The notes under the pieces were generated by a model, which was not told where the DNA came from, made no database searches, and worked only from the letters and a program-made list of their open reading frames with translations. A stretch of DNA of 64,000 nucleotides, taken from positions 1-64,000 of the forward strand of contig JAJDYL010000218.1 in assembly GCA_022825195.1 (NCBI GenBank). The letters are read 5' to 3'. Numbering within the stretch: position 1 is the first letter of the stretch; each line of letters starts with the position of its first letter. The position numbers and the translations under genes are program-made. The DNA is from Alphaproteobacteria bacterium. Lineage in GTDB: Bacteria > Pseudomonadota > Alphaproteobacteria > Bin95. Positions 7,354 to 18,127 of this stretch are shown piece after piece.

Positions 7354-8142
7354 ATGCCGTTCATCGTCGAACAACAAGGCCATGTCGCCGTCGTGACACT
7401 GAGCCGCCCGGAGGCCCGCAACGCCTGGGGACAGGATTTCTATGACGGCATCGCCGATCATTTCCCCCGCTGGGCGGACGACGACAGCGTGCGCGCCGTG
7501 GTGGTGACCGGCGACGAGGACGGGCGCGCCTTTTCCGCCGGGGCCAACCTGAAGGATCCGAACACCCACGCCATGCCCCCGGTTGCCGAGTTCGTCAAGA
7601 ATTTGTCGAAGCGGGAGCGCTTTCCGTTCGACGTCTTCATGGACTTCCCGAAGCCGATCGTCGCGGCGGTCAATGGCTATGCAATCGGGATCGGCTGCAT
7701 CCTGACCTTCTGCTGCGACCTTGTCGTGGCGAGCGAGCGCGCGGAATGGCGCCTGCCGCAGACATCCCTCGGCATCCTGCCCGCCTATGGCGGCTCCGTG
7801 AGGCTTGCGCGGCTTGTGGGCAAGGGCCTGGCCATGCGACTCGCCATGGGCTTTCCGCTCGACGGCGAGGAGGCGCACCGAATCGGCCTCGCCCAGTGGC
7901 TGGTTCCGCACGACGAGCTGATGGGCAAATCGATGGAGATTGCCGGACATGTCGCCGCGCTGCCGCCGCTGGCGGTCCGGCTCACCAAGGAATCGCTCAA
8001 CCGCGGCATGGATATCCCGAACCTCAAGGACGCCGCGCTCGTTGACCTTTACCGGTTCATGACGCTGGAATTGACGGAGGACAAGGAAGAAGCGCACAGC
8101 GCCTGGCGAGAGCGGCGCACGCCGAATGTCAGGGGCGCCTGA
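7354..8142 (+). CDS. enoyl-CoA hydratase/isomerase family protein
   Basis: MPFIVEQQGHVAVVTLSRPEARNAWG...AFSAGANLKD...PIVAAVNGYAIGIGC; open in frame upstream to ATG 7252 in array A2. Confidence 0.88.
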   Translation: MPFIVEQQGHVAVVTLSRPEARNAWGQDFYDGIADHFPRWADDDSVRAVVVTGDEDGRAFSAGANLKDPNTHAMPPVAEFVKNLSKRERFPFDVFMDFPKPIVAAVNGYAIGIGCILTFCCDLVVASERAEWRLPQTSLGILPAYGGSVRLARLVGKGLAMRLAMGFPLDGEEAHRIGLAQWLVPHDELMGKSMEIAGHVAALPPLAVRLTKESLNRGMDIPNLKDAALVDLYRFMTLELTEDKEEAHSAWRERRTPNVRGA

Positions 8143-8165
8143 ACGGAACAGGGAGAACGCCACTC

Positions 8166-9002
8166 ATGTCTTTCGAGATACGCCCGTTGCCCGGGGTGAT
8201 CGGCGCGGAGGTCCTCGGGTTCGACATCGGCCGCGACGGCGCCGACGAGGCGGCGCGCCTTCGTTTGCGGGAGGCCTGGACCGACCGGGTCGTGCTGGTG
8301 TTCCGCGAGATGGCGACCGACGAGGCGGGCTTCATGCGACTTGCCGGCCTGTTCGGCGAGAACGTCCCGCAGCCGGTCCAGCGGCCGGAATACCGGGTCG
8401 AAGGCTTCCCGCTCATCCGGCTGCTTTCGAACCGGCACCGGGACACGCTCGGCGACAACAAGCCGCTCAATGTCGGCGGCACCTGGCACACGGACCACTC
8501 GCATCTCCCCGATCCGCCCCGCGGCACGGTGCTGCGCGCCATTCGCCTGCCGGAAGCGGGCGGCGACACGAGCTTCACCAACCAGCGCGCCGCCTATGAG
8601 GCGCTGGACGAAGCGGTACGCCGCGAAGTGGACCCGCTTGTCGGCCACCACGTCTATAACAGCCGCTATGCGCCGCGCCGCATGGCGACGATGACGCCCG
8701 ACGAGGAACGCGAGGCGCCGAGCGCCCGCCATCCCCTGGTGCGGCCCCATCCGGCCAGCGGCCGCAAGGCGCTCTATTTCAACCCGATCCGCATCGAGCG
8801 TTTCGACGGCATGGACGCCGCCGCCTCGCAGGCGCTGATGGACCGGCTGGTCGCGCACTGCGAACAGGACCGCTTCGTTTACCGCCACCGCTGGCGCCCG
8901 GGCGATGTGCTGATCTGGGACAATGCCCAGGCGCTGCACATGGTCCGTCACGACTACGACCCGGCCCAGGAGCGGATCATGCACCGCACCCTAGTCGGCT
9001 GA
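8166..9002 (+). CDS. TauD/TfdA family dioxygenase
   Basis: GTWHTDHSHLPDPPRGTVLRAI...HRWRPGDVLIWDNAQALHMVRHDYDPAQERIMHRT. Confidence 0.9.
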   Translation: MSFEIRPLPGVIGAEVLGFDIGRDGADEAARLRLREAWTDRVVLVFREMATDEAGFMRLAGLFGENVPQPVQRPEYRVEGFPLIRLLSNRHRDTLGDNKPLNVGGTWHTDHSHLPDPPRGTVLRAIRLPEAGGDTSFTNQRAAYEALDEAVRREVDPLVGHHVYNSRYAPRRMATMTPDEEREAPSARHPLVRPHPASGRKALYFNPIRIERFDGMDAAASQALMDRLVAHCEQDRFVYRHRWRPGDVLIWDNAQALHMVRHDYDPAQERIMHRTLVG

Positions 9003-9680
9003 GTATTCCTGCAGCGCGCCGTCTTCCAGCCGCACGATCCGGTCGAGCTGGCGGGCGAGGCCGATATTGTGGGTGGCGACGAGGGCGGCGACGCCCGCTT
9101 CGCGCGCCAGTTCCAGAAATGTCTGTATGACCAGGCGGCCGTTGGCTTCGTCGAGATTCCCGGTCGGCTCGTCGGCCAGCAGCAGGCGGGGTCCGTTGGC
9201 GGTCGCGCGCGCGATTGCGACGCGCTGCTGCTCGCCGCCGGAAAGACGCGCCGGCCGGTGGCCCGCCCGGTTCGACAGGCCCACCATGGCAAGCAGCGCA
9301 TCCGCGCGCCGGTACGCTTCGCGCTTGGGCCGGCGGGTCACGAGCTGGGGAATCACGAGGTTCTCGCGAGCGGAGAATTCGGGCAGCAATTGATGGAACT
9401 GGAAGACGAAGCCCAGATGGCGCGCCCGCATGGCGCTCAGCTTCCTGTCGGAGAGGCCGGACGCGCTTTCGCCGCTGATGCGCACTTCGCCCCCGTCGGG
9501 CCTGTCCAGCAGGCCGGCAATCTGGAGCAGTGTCGTCTTGCCGGAGCCGGAAGGCCCGATCAGCGCGACGGTCTCTCCTTCCGTCACGGTCAGGTCGATA
9601 TGCCGGAGCACCGGCAACCTGGTGTCGCCCTGCACGAAGGTGCGCTGCACGCCCTCGAGCACCAGCGCCGCCTTACTCAT
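8991..9680 (-). CDS. lolD: lipoprotein-releasing system ATP-binding protein LolD
   Basis: Walker A GPSGSGKTT, LSGGEQQRVAIARA signature, LLADEPTGNLD; next to LolC/E permease. Confidence 0.88.
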   Translation of the reverse strand: MSKAALVLEGVQRTFVQGDTRLPVLRHIDLTVTEGETVALIGPSGSGKTTLLQIAGLLDRPDGGEVRISGESASGLSDRKLSAMRARHLGFVFQFHQLLPEFSARENLVIPQLVTRRPKREAYRRADALLAMVGLSNRAGHRPARLSGGEQQRVAIARATANGPRLLLADEPTGNLDEANGRLVIQTFLELAREAGVAALVATHNIGLARQLDRIVRLEDGALQEYSAD

Positions 9681-10920
9681 AGCGCAGCGCATCCGCCGGG
9701 TCCTGCCGTGCGGCCCGCCAGCAGGGATAGAGCGGCGCCAGAATGGAAAGGACAAGGCTCATCGCCACCACGGCCACCACCTCCGTCGAGTCGACCTTGG
9801 CCGGCAGCCTGGACAGAAAATAGATCTCGGCCTGGAACAGGTCTGTCCCGATGAAGCCCTCGATCCATCGGCGCAGGCGTTCGATGTTCGTCGCGCAGGC
9901 GAGGCCGAGACCGAAGCCGAATCCGGTGCCGATGATCCCGATGGAGGACCCGGTGAGGAAGAAGATGCGCATCATCGAACCGCGCGTCGAACCGATGGCG
10001 CGCAGGATGGCGATATCGCGCGCCTTGTCCTTCACCAGCATGATCATGCTGGAAAGCACGTTGAACGCCGCCACCATGATGATGAGGGTGAGAATGAGGA
10101 ACATCACGTTCCGCTCGACTTCGAGCGCACTCACGAAGCTGGCATTGGACTGGCGCCAGTCGAACACCTGCACGCCGGGATCGGTCGCCGCGAGGATATG
10201 CGCGCCCACCTCCCGCACATTCTCCGGGTCGGCAATCTTCACCTCGATATTGGTGATCCCGTCGCCGATCCTGAAGAAACGCTGCGCCGTTTCCAGGGAC
10301 ATATAGACATAGGTATTGTCGTATTCGTACATCCCGACGTGGAAAGTCGCGAGCACGCGGAACGCCTTGGTCCGGGGCATGGCGCCGAACGGCCCGGCAC
10401 TGCTCTTCGGCGCGACCATGGAGATACGGCCGCCCGGCCCGACGCCAAGCCGGGCCGCCAGGCGATCGCCCAGCACCACGCCCGATGGATCGCCGAACGC
10501 ATCGAGTGCGCCGGAGCGCAGATTGTCGGCGATGATCGTCAGCGCATGCAGGTCTTCTGCCCTGATGCCGCGTGCGAGCGCGCCTGAAGCCGTGCCGTCG
10601 CGCACGACCATCGCCTGCCCTTCCACCGAGGGATGAGCGCTCGTTACGCCTTCGACCGACCGCACCTGGTCGGTCAGCTTGTCGAAGCCCCCGAGCGGGC
10701 CGCGGTCGATCGCCATCACCGCGATATGCCCGTTCAGGCCCAGTACCCGGTCGAACAGTTCGGCGCGAAAGCCGTTCATCACCGCCATCACGACGATCAG
10801 GGTCGCCACACCAAGCGCGATCCCGATCAGCGAGATGATGGCGGTCAGCGATATGAACCCTTCCTGCCGCCGCGCGCGAAGATAGCGGAAAGCGACGGTC
10901 CGCTCGAATGCCGAAAACAT
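9673..10920 (-). CDS. lolC: lipoprotein-releasing ABC transporter permease LolC/LolE family
   Basis: FERTVAFRYLRARRQEGFISLTAIISLIGIALGVATLIVVMAVMNGFR; FtsX-type C-terminal domain. Confidence 0.9.
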   Translation of the reverse strand: MFSAFERTVAFRYLRARRQEGFISLTAIISLIGIALGVATLIVVMAVMNGFRAELFDRVLGLNGHIAVMAIDRGPLGGFDKLTDQVRSVEGVTSAHPSVEGQAMVVRDGTASGALARGIRAEDLHALTIIADNLRSGALDAFGDPSGVVLGDRLAARLGVGPGGRISMVAPKSSAGPFGAMPRTKAFRVLATFHVGMYEYDNTYVYMSLETAQRFFRIGDGITNIEVKIADPENVREVGAHILAATDPGVQVFDWRQSNASFVSALEVERNVMFLILTLIIMVAAFNVLSSMIMLVKDKARDIAILRAIGSTRGSMMRIFFLTGSSIGIIGTGFGFGLGLACATNIERLRRWIEGFIGTDLFQAEIYFLSRLPAKVDSTEVVAVVAMSLVLSILAPLYPCWRAARQDPADALRYE

Positions 10921-12236
10921 CAGGCGAGCCGCGCCAATGCAGACTCCAGCGACACATCCTGGCGTTCGCCGGTCGCCCGGCATTTGAGCTCGACGCTTCC
11001 CCTGTCGAGGCCGCGCGGACCGACGATCACCTGCCAGGGCAGGCCGATCAGGTCCATGTCCGCGAATTTCACCCCGGCCCGCTCGGCACGGTCGTCATAG
11101 AGCGGCTCGCGATGGATGAGTTTGGCGTAAAGGTCTTCGCTGGTGCCGTCGCAGCGCGCATCGCCCTGGCGCAGATTGAGGATCCCGACCCCGTAGGGCG
11201 CGACCGACTCCGGCCAGATTATGCCCTGCTCGTCGTGGCTCGCCTCGATAACCGCGCCCGCCAGCCGCGAAACACCTACGCCGTAGGAACCCATGTGAAC
11301 GGCAGCCTCGCCACCCTCGGCGGTCGTCACTCGCGCGCCGAGCGGCTCGGAATATTTGGTGCCGAAATAGAAGATGTGGCCGACCTCGATTCCGCGCCCG
11401 ACATAGCGCCGTTCCGATGGCACCTCGGCCTCAAAAGCCGCGGGATCGTGCTTCTCGTCCGTGCGCGCGTAAGGACGGGTGAACTCCTCGACTACGGCCC
11501 GGACCGCATTCGGGTCCTCGTAATCGACTTCGCGGGCGAGCATGTCGAACTCGACGCAGTCCCGGTCGCAATAGACGCTGCTCTCGCCCGTGTCCGCAAG
11601 AATGAGGAACTCATGGCTGAGATTGCCGCCGATAGGGCCCGACTCCGCCTCCATCGGCACGGCTTTCAGCCCGAGGCGGGCGAAGGTCCTGAGGTAGGAC
11701 ACGAACATCCTGTTGTAGGAAAGCCGCGCGGCTTCGAAGTCGAGATCGAAGGAGTAGTTGTCCTTCATCAGGAACTCGCGCCCGCGCATCACCCCGAAGC
11801 GCGGCCTGACCTCGTCCCGGAACTTCCACTGGATGTGGTAGAGCATCTTGGGCAGGTCGCGGTAGCTGCGGATGTGGGTCGCGAAGATTTCGGTGATCTG
11901 TTCCTCGTTGGTCGGCCCGTAGAGCATGTCGCGATCGTGCCGGTCGCGGATGCGCAACATTTCGGGGCCGTAATCGTCATATCGGCCGGAACGGCGCCAG
12001 AGCTCCGCCGATTGGACCGTCGGCATCAGCACTTCCTGCGCTCCGGCCCGGTCCTGCTCCTCGCGGACGACCTGCTCGATCTTCTTCAGGACACGGAAGC
12101 CGAGCGGCAACCACGAATAGATGCCGGCCGAGGCCTGCTGCACCATGCCGGCGCGCAGCATGAGGCGGTGCGAGACGATCTGCGCCTCTGTGGGCACGTC
12201 TTTCAAGGTCGGCAGGAAAAGGCGGGTACGGCGCAT
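10920..12236 (-). CDS. proS: prolyl-tRNA synthetase (short alphaproteobacterial form, 438 aa)
   Basis: [44 protein letters not shown]...; TGATG overlap with lolC. Confidence 0.95.
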   Translation of the reverse strand: MRRTRLFLPTLKDVPTEAQIVSHRLMLRAGMVQQASAGIYSWLPLGFRVLKKIEQVVREEQDRAGAQEVLMPTVQSAELWRRSGRYDDYGPEMLRIRDRHDRDMLYGPTNEEQITEIFATHIRSYRDLPKMLYHIQWKFRDEVRPRFGVMRGREFLMKDNYSFDLDFEAARLSYNRMFVSYLRTFARLGLKAVPMEAESGPIGGNLSHEFLILADTGESSVYCDRDCVEFDMLAREVDYEDPNAVRAVVEEFTRPYARTDEKHDPAAFEAEVPSERRYVGRGIEVGHIFYFGTKYSEPLGARVTTAEGGEAAVHMGSYGVGVSRLAGAVIEASHDEQGIIWPESVAPYGVGILNLRQGDARCDGTSEDLYAKLIHREPLYDDRAERAGVKFADMDLIGLPWQVIVGPRGLDRGSVELKCRATGERQDVSLESALARLA

Positions 12237-12299
12237 GGAGAGAATGCTCGGCTGAGGGTCCCGGAAGGCCGCGCCAATCTACCGCGTCCGCCCGGGCAT

Positions 12300-12854
12300 T
12301 CAACAGCCCGTCGGGCCTCCGGTCCCCCGCATCCACGGAGGTCCAATCTCCGTTATCCGGGCATGGACCGGGCAGTCGGCATCGTGTGCGCCGGGCAGAT
12401 AGCCTGTGCTCATCAGGAACTCGCCCACGATCTCTCCGCCCATGAATTTGAAGCTCTTCCTGAAAAGCCTGACCCAGTCGTCCTTCGGAAGAGGATGGTG
12501 CTCGTCGATCCACGAAGCGAAGGAGCCGTATTCCGCCTGAATCGCAACTACTCTGCGGGCATTCTCGATCACCGCATCGACCTTGAGCCGGTTGCGGATG
12601 ATGCTCGCGTCCCCGAGCAGCCGTGTCCGGTCGGCGTCGTCGAAACCGGCGACGACCCTGGGGTCGAATCCGCGAAACGCCTGGAAGAATGCCACACGCT
12701 TCTTCAACACCGTCAGCCAGGAAAGGCCGGCCTGGTTGATCTCCAGCGCCAGCCGCTCGAACAGCACGGCGTCATCGCGGGTCGGAAAACCGTATTCGCC
12801 GTCATGGTAGGGGCCATGCCAGGGATGTCCGGGAGCGGTCGTGCAATAGCTCAT
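12300..12854 (-). CDS. tag: DNA-3-methyladenine glycosylase I
   Basis: YHDGEYGFPTRDDAVLFERLALEINQAGLSWLTVLKKRVAFFQAFRGFDP. Confidence 0.9.
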   Translation of the reverse strand: MSYCTTAPGHPWHGPYHDGEYGFPTRDDAVLFERLALEINQAGLSWLTVLKKRVAFFQAFRGFDPRVVAGFDDADRTRLLGDASIIRNRLKVDAVIENARRVVAIQAEYGSFASWIDEHHPLPKDDWVRLFRKSFKFMGGEIVGEFLMSTGYLPGAHDADCPVHARITEIGPPWMRGTGGPTGC

Positions 12855-12861
12855 CGCGGTG

Positions 12862-13098
12862 TCACTGCCTGCGGAAGGTAAGCCATTCGCTGTCGATCAG
12901 CAGAAAGGCAAGAAGGGTGAGCACGCTGGCGATCACCGTAGTCACTGCCGCCTTCAGCCCGAGCCTCGCCCTCTCCGGCGCGCCGGGATCGTTGCCGCGT
13001 TCGACTTCCCCGGCCCGGCGCACGCCGACTGGCAGCGTCATGAAGAACACCAGCCACCAGACGACAACGAAGACGACAACGGTCGACAGCCAGGACAT
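12862..13098 (-). CDS. DUF1467 family protein
   Basis: MSWLSTVVVFVVVWWLVFFMTLPVGVRRAGEVERGNDPGAPERARLGLKA. Confidence 0.85.
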   Translation of the reverse strand: MSWLSTVVVFVVVWWLVFFMTLPVGVRRAGEVERGNDPGAPERARLGLKAAVTTVIASVLTLLAFLLIDSEWLTFRRQ

Positions 13099-13502
13099 CA
13101 GGCCTGCTCGATCTCGATCAGGGTCCCGCAAAAATCCTTCGGGTGCAGAAACAGGACCGGCTTGCCATGCGCGCCTGTCGTCGGCTCCCCGCTTCCCAAA
13201 ACCCGGGCTCCCAATTCCTTCAGCTTGTCCCGCGCGGCCAGAATGTCATCCACCTCGTAGCAGATATGGTGCATCCCTCCGGTCGGGTTCTTCTTCAGAA
13301 AACCGGCTATCGGCGACTCCTCTCCCAACGGCTCCAGCAGTTCGATCTTCGTATTGGGGAGTTCGACGAAGACGACCGTGACGCCATGCTCCGGCAGGGC
13401 CTGCGGCTCCGAGACACGGGCTCCGAGCGCGCCTTCATACGCGCGCGCGCCTGCTTCCAGGTCCGGCACGGCGATGGCGACATGGTTCAAGCGGCCGATC
13501 AT
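13098..13502 (-). CDS. mce: methylmalonyl-CoA epimerase
   Basis: [69 protein letters not shown]. Confidence 0.93.
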   Translation of the reverse strand: MIGRLNHVAIAVPDLEAGARAYEGALGARVSEPQALPEHGVTVVFVELPNTKIELLEPLGEESPIAGFLKKNPTGGMHHICYEVDDILAARDKLKELGARVLGSGEPTTGAHGKPVLFLHPKDFCGTLIEIEQA

Positions 13503-15187
13503 CCGGATTGTCCTCCATCGATACGCATGACATGGACTTCAACAAGCGGTCGGCGTCCGTAGTTAGAGCGGACGTGCCGACGCATGGCCGTTCGGACGGC
13601 GTCTTCGACGGTGCCATCGTCGCGGCGTTGCATCGCACTCAGCCTTTCGAGCGCATGAGCCCCGCGGCATGCCAGTTCCGAAGCCAGACCCTGGACTTCG
13701 TCGTCAGCCACGATTCCCTGGCTGGAAACGCGCGGCGCGGCGAGGGACCTGCCGCGGCCGTTCAGCACGATCGACGCCGTGACAACGCCCTGCTCGGAAA
13801 GGCGTCTGCGGGCCCGGACATGTTTCGAATCGAGTGGCACCAGCCGACCGCCGTCGAGTCCGAGGCGTCCTACCCGAACCTCGCCGAGACGCTCCACATT
13901 TCGCCTGGAAATCCGCAGCAGGACGCCGTCTTCTATTTCGGCGACGGTCTCGACGCCGCAGTCGCGCGCCAGCCGGGCATGGGCGTGAAGATGGTGCAGC
14001 TCACCGTGGACCGGAACCGCCGCCTCGGGCCTTATCCACCCATACATGCGCCGGAGCTCGTCACGCCCCGGGTGCCCCGACACATGCACGAAGGCGTCCT
14101 TCGAAGTCACCACTTCGACACCCATTCGTAGGAACCGGTCCTGAAGCCGGGCGACGGCCCGCTCATTGCCCGGAATCGTGCGCGAAGAGAAGACAAGCGT
14201 GTCGCCGCGCTCCAGTTCGACATGCGGATGGGACCCGGATGCAATCCGCGCCAGCGCGGCTCGCGGCTCCCCCTGGCTTCCCGTGCAGATCATTGCCATG
14301 TTGGAACGCGGCAGATAGCCCGCATGCTGTTCCGAAACGAAGGCGGGAATGTCCGTCAGATAGCCGCATTGGCGGGCTATTTCGTCCATGCGCTTCAACG
14401 ACCGCCCCACCAGCGCCACCGACCGGCCGTTGGCCCCTGCGGCTCGCGCAACCGTATCGAGGCGTGCCACATTGCTTGCAAAACAGGCGAATACGACCCG
14501 TTGCCTGCTTTTCGAGGCAACAAGTTCGGTAAGGCTTGCCAGAAGATCGGCCTCCGAACCGCTCGAGCCGTCTACGGTGGCGTTGGTCGAGTCGCAGATC
14601 ATTGCTGCAACACCCTCATCGCCGAGCCGGCGAAAGACGTGCTCGTCCACCGGCTCCCCCACAACAGGGCCGGGGTCGAGCTTCCAGTCTCCGGTATGGA
14701 AGACCGTGCCGGCCGCGGTGCGCAGCACCAGCGCGTTCGGCTCCGGAATCGAATGAGCCAGAGGCAGATATTCGAGTTCGAACGGTCCCGCCGTAAACCG
14801 TTCTCCCGGCCCGTGCTCAACGATGGGCACCTCGCTCTCCACGCCCTCGTCCCGCAGCTTGCGCCGTAGGAAAGCAGCAGAAAACGGCGTGACATGCACC
14901 GGTGCTCCCAGCTCCGGCCAAAGATGCGGCACCGCACCTATATGGTCCTCATGTGCGTGGGTGATGACGATGGCGTCGAGACGGTCCCGAACCCCTTCCG
15001 CTGCCGCCGTGTCGGGGACAATGACCTCAATACCTGGCGTCGTCTCATCACCGAACATGACGCCAAGGTCCACCAGGATCCAGCGCCCCGCATGTCCGTA
15101 GAGCGCGCAGTTCATGCCGATATCGCCGACTCCGCCGAGCGGAACGAACAGGATTTCGTCCCCGGCGGGAACAGGCAGGTTCATCAT
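13499..15187 (-). CDS. rnj: ribonuclease J
   Basis: [61 protein letters not shown]. Confidence 0.93.
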   Translation of the reverse strand: MMNLPVPAGDEILFVPLGGVGDIGMNCALYGHAGRWILVDLGVMFGDETTPGIEVIVPDTAAAEGVRDRLDAIVITHAHEDHIGAVPHLWPELGAPVHVTPFSAAFLRRKLRDEGVESEVPIVEHGPGERFTAGPFELEYLPLAHSIPEPNALVLRTAAGTVFHTGDWKLDPGPVVGEPVDEHVFRRLGDEGVAAMICDSTNATVDGSSGSEADLLASLTELVASKSRQRVVFACFASNVARLDTVARAAGANGRSVALVGRSLKRMDEIARQCGYLTDIPAFVSEQHAGYLPRSNMAMICTGSQGEPRAALARIASGSHPHVELERGDTLVFSSRTIPGNERAVARLQDRFLRMGVEVVTSKDAFVHVSGHPGRDELRRMYGWIRPEAAVPVHGELHHLHAHARLARDCGVETVAEIEDGVLLRISRRNVERLGEVRVGRLGLDGGRLVPLDSKHVRARRRLSEQGVVTASIVLNGRGRSLAAPRVSSQGIVADDEVQGLASELACRGAHALERLSAMQRRDDGTVEDAVRTAMRRHVRSNYGRRPLVEVHVMRIDGGQSG

Positions 15188-15960
15188 GAACCATTCCCGT
15201 TCAACCGATGGACCTCCAGCAGTCCGCGCAGGGTGAGATCGCTGTCGATATGGCCGATGACATCGGTCGCGCCCGCAAACAGCGGCGCGAGGCCACCTGT
15301 GGCCACGACGGTCATGGATTTGTCGGTCTCCTGCTCGATCCGCTGCACGACACCTTCGATCATGCTGACATAGCCCCAGAAAATGCCCGACTGCATGGCC
15401 GCTACCGTATTGCTGCCAACCACCCGTTCAGGCCGGCCTACCGCAATCAGCGGCAGCTTGGCGGCTGCCTGGTGCAGAGCCTCGAGAGACAGGTTGACGC
15501 CAGGGGCAATGACACCCCCGCGGTAATCGCCGGCAGCATCTACAACATCGAAAGTCGTCGCGGTCCCGAAGTCGATGACGATCAACGGGCCCGGATAGGC
15601 GCTGTGCGCCGCTACCGCATTGACGATCCGGTCCGCTCCGACTTCCGAGGGGTTATCGACCCTGACTGTCATACCGAGGTCGATGGCAGGATCGCCGATG
15701 ATGAGCGGCGAAACGCCGAAATAGCGTTGGCAGAGATGACGCAGGTTGAACAGCGACGCCGGCACGACCGTTGCCACGATGCCGGCTTCTACGGCCTCCG
15801 GATCGACGCCTTCAAGATCCATCAGCTGCATCAGCCAGACGGCATATTCGTCCGCCGTGCGGTGCGGATCGTTACCGGCCCGCCAAAGGCCTTTCCGCTC
15901 TTCGCCGTCATAGACGGCAAAGACGATATTGGTATTGCCGGCATCGATCGCGAGCAGCAT
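15184..15960 (-). CDS. coaX: type III pantothenate kinase
   Basis: [19 protein letters not shown]...[33 protein letters not shown]. Confidence 0.95.
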   Translation of the reverse strand: MLLAIDAGNTNIVFAVYDGEERKGLWRAGNDPHRTADEYAVWLMQLMDLEGVDPEAVEAGIVATVVPASLFNLRHLCQRYFGVSPLIIGDPAIDLGMTVRVDNPSEVGADRIVNAVAAHSAYPGPLIVIDFGTATTFDVVDAAGDYRGGVIAPGVNLSLEALHQAAAKLPLIAVGRPERVVGSNTVAAMQSGIFWGYVSMIEGVVQRIEQETDKSMTVVATGGLAPLFAGATDVIGHIDSDLTLRGLLEVHRLNGNGS

Positions 15961-16691
15961 CAGACCTCCAGCGCGAAAACCTCACCGGCGGTGAGGCGGC
16001 GTTCTACTCCGGTGGCGTCATCGACGACAAGCGAGCCGTCGGCATCCACCGTTCGCATCAACCCTTCTATGGCTCCCTGCCCTTCTCCGACCCGGACGGT
16101 CCTGCCGAGCCAGGCGGCCCGTCCGAGCCATTCCTCCCGTACCGCAGCAAACCCGCCGTCCAGCCATTCGCGATATCGCTGCAACACGGCTTCGACAACC
16201 TGCTCCAAGGCCGTTTCGACCGGTACGTGGGAGCCAATGCAGGCTGTCGGGCGGTCAAGGGTCGGTGCCTTGGCCAGATTGAGGCCGATGCCCACGACCA
16301 CCCAGTCGAGCCTGCCACCCTTCGAACCGGCTTCCACCAGAATGCCGGCCAGCTTGGCGTCCTCCAGCACAACGTCATTCGGCCACTTGATGCGCGCGTC
16401 CGTCCCCCACTGCCGTGCGCAGTCGGCCACCGCTAGGCCGGCCACCAGCGCCATGGTACCGGCTTCGGCAGGCGTGCGGTCCGGACGGAGCAACAGGCTT
16501 ACCATCAGGTTGCCGCGGGGCCCGGTCCAGCCTCGCCCGCTGCGGCCCCGGCCGCCTGGCTGCTCGGCTGTCCACACCGCAAGCGGGCCGCGCCGGCCCA
16601 GTCCGGCCAAGCGCTTAGCTTCGTCGTTGGTGCTGTCGAGAACCGAGTAGGCGAACAGGTCGACATCTGCCGCGCCCGGCTTCTTGTTCAT
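15960..16691 (-). CDS. birA: biotin--[acetyl-CoA-carboxylase] ligase
   Basis: [10 protein letters not shown]...[30 protein letters not shown]...[18 protein letters not shown]. Confidence 0.92.
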   Translation of the reverse strand: MNKKPGAADVDLFAYSVLDSTNDEAKRLAGLGRRGPLAVWTAEQPGGRGRSGRGWTGPRGNLMVSLLLRPDRTPAEAGTMALVAGLAVADCARQWGTDARIKWPNDVVLEDAKLAGILVEAGSKGGRLDWVVVGIGLNLAKAPTLDRPTACIGSHVPVETALEQVVEAVLQRYREWLDGGFAAVREEWLGRAAWLGRTVRVGEGQGAIEGLMRTVDADGSLVVDDATGVERRLTAGEVFALEV

Positions 16692-18124
16692 CCGGAGAAC
16701 AGTGTGCTGGCAGCGCCCCCGGCAAAATCGGTGATCGTCCACGGCACGACCACAAAGAGAACAACGACAGCGGCGCTCAGCCCCGCAACGACACCGATTT
16801 CCGAAGGCAGCGGGCGGTCCATGTCTTCGCCCGCATCGTCGAAATACATCACCTTCACAATGCGCAGATAGTAGTAACACCCGACGACGCTTGCCAGCAC
16901 GCCGAAGACCGCCAGCGCCACCAGTCCGGCATTGACCGCAGCCATGAACACGTAAAATTTGCCGAAGAACCCGGCCAACGGCGGAATACCCGCCATGGAG
17001 AACATGAGGGCAGCGAAGATGCCGGCCACAAGCGGGCGGGATCTCGAAAACCCTGCAAGATCGGAAATGTTCTCGACCGCGTTACCCTTCTGTCGCATCG
17101 CGAGAATACAGGCGAAGACGCCGACATTCATGAAGAGATAGATGGCAAGGTAAATCAGTACGGCACGGACGCCTTCTTCGGTGCCCGTTGCCACGCCGAC
17201 AAGCGCGTAGCCGACATGCCCGATGGACGAATACGCCATCAGCCGCTTTATGTTTTCCTGCGCAATCGCAGTAAAGGCGCCGATGGCCATGGAAAGGATC
17301 GCAACCACGACGATGATCTGTTGCCACTTGTCGGCCATATCGCCGAACGGTTCCATCAGCACACGGACGAACAGGGCTAAAGCCGCGATTTTCGGCGCCA
17401 CCGAAAAGAGCGCCGTCACCGGTGTCGGGGCACCTTCGTAAACGTCGGGGGTCCACATGTGGAACGGCGCCGCCGAGACCTTGAAACAGAGCCCGGCCAA
17501 CAGAAACACCATCCCGACAACCAGGCCAAGGGAGGGCTCGCCGCCATTCCCGACCGCGGCGGCGATGGCGTCGAAGCCCGTTGCTCCGACGAAGCCGTAA
17601 ATCATGGAGCACCCGTAGAGCAGCATGCCCGACGACAGCGCGCCGAGAACGAAGTATTTCAGCCCGGCTTCGCTCGACCGCAGGGTATCGCGGCGAAAGG
17701 CGGCCAGTACATAAAGCGAGAGGCTCTGCAGTTCCAAACCCAGATACAGGGCGATCAGATCGTTGGCGGATACCATCATCAGCATCCCGAGCGTGGCGAA
17801 CAGGATCACGATCGGGAATTCGAACCGGTCGAGCGACTCGCGCTCGTTGAAGGTAAGGGACATGACGATGGCAAACATGCTGCCGAGCAGAACCAGGACC
17901 TTGACATAGACGGCGAATGCACCGGTCGCGAAGAGCCCGCCCAGGCCGACGACACGGTCCGTCCCGCCGGCCAAGACCAGCAGGAGCGTAACGGCCAGAG
18001 AGACGACGCTGAGCCAGGAGACCGTTCGACCCCGCTCCAGCCCGAACACTCCTGCCATGAGCAATGCCATGGCAAGGCACGCTAGGACGATTTCCGGCAC
18101 GGCGGGAGCGTAGTTCATGTCCAT
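16688..18124 (-). CDS. nuoN: NADH-quinone oxidoreductase subunit N
   Basis: Proton-pumping Q_O family; FELQSLSLYVLAAF, GAPTPVTALFSVAPKIAALAL; operon position. Confidence 0.96.
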   Translation of the reverse strand: MDMNYAPAVPEIVLACLAMALLMAGVFGLERGRTVSWLSVVSLAVTLLLVLAGGTDRVVGLGGLFATGAFAVYVKVLVLLGSMFAIVMSLTFNERESLDRFEFPIVILFATLGMLMMVSANDLIALYLGLELQSLSLYVLAAFRRDTLRSSEAGLKYFVLGALSSGMLLYGCSMIYGFVGATGFDAIAAAVGNGGEPSLGLVVGMVFLLAGLCFKVSAAPFHMWTPDVYEGAPTPVTALFSVAPKIAALALFVRVLMEPFGDMADKWQQIIVVVAILSMAIGAFTAIAQENIKRLMAYSSIGHVGYALVGVATGTEEGVRAVLIYLAIYLFMNVGVFACILAMRQKGNAVENISDLAGFSRSRPLVAGIFAALMFSMAGIPPLAGFFGKFYVFMAAVNAGLVALAVFGVLASVVGCYYYLRIVKVMYFDDAGEDMDRPLPSEIGVVAGLSAAVVVLFVVVPWTITDFAGGAASTLFSG

Positions 18125-18127
18125 CGC

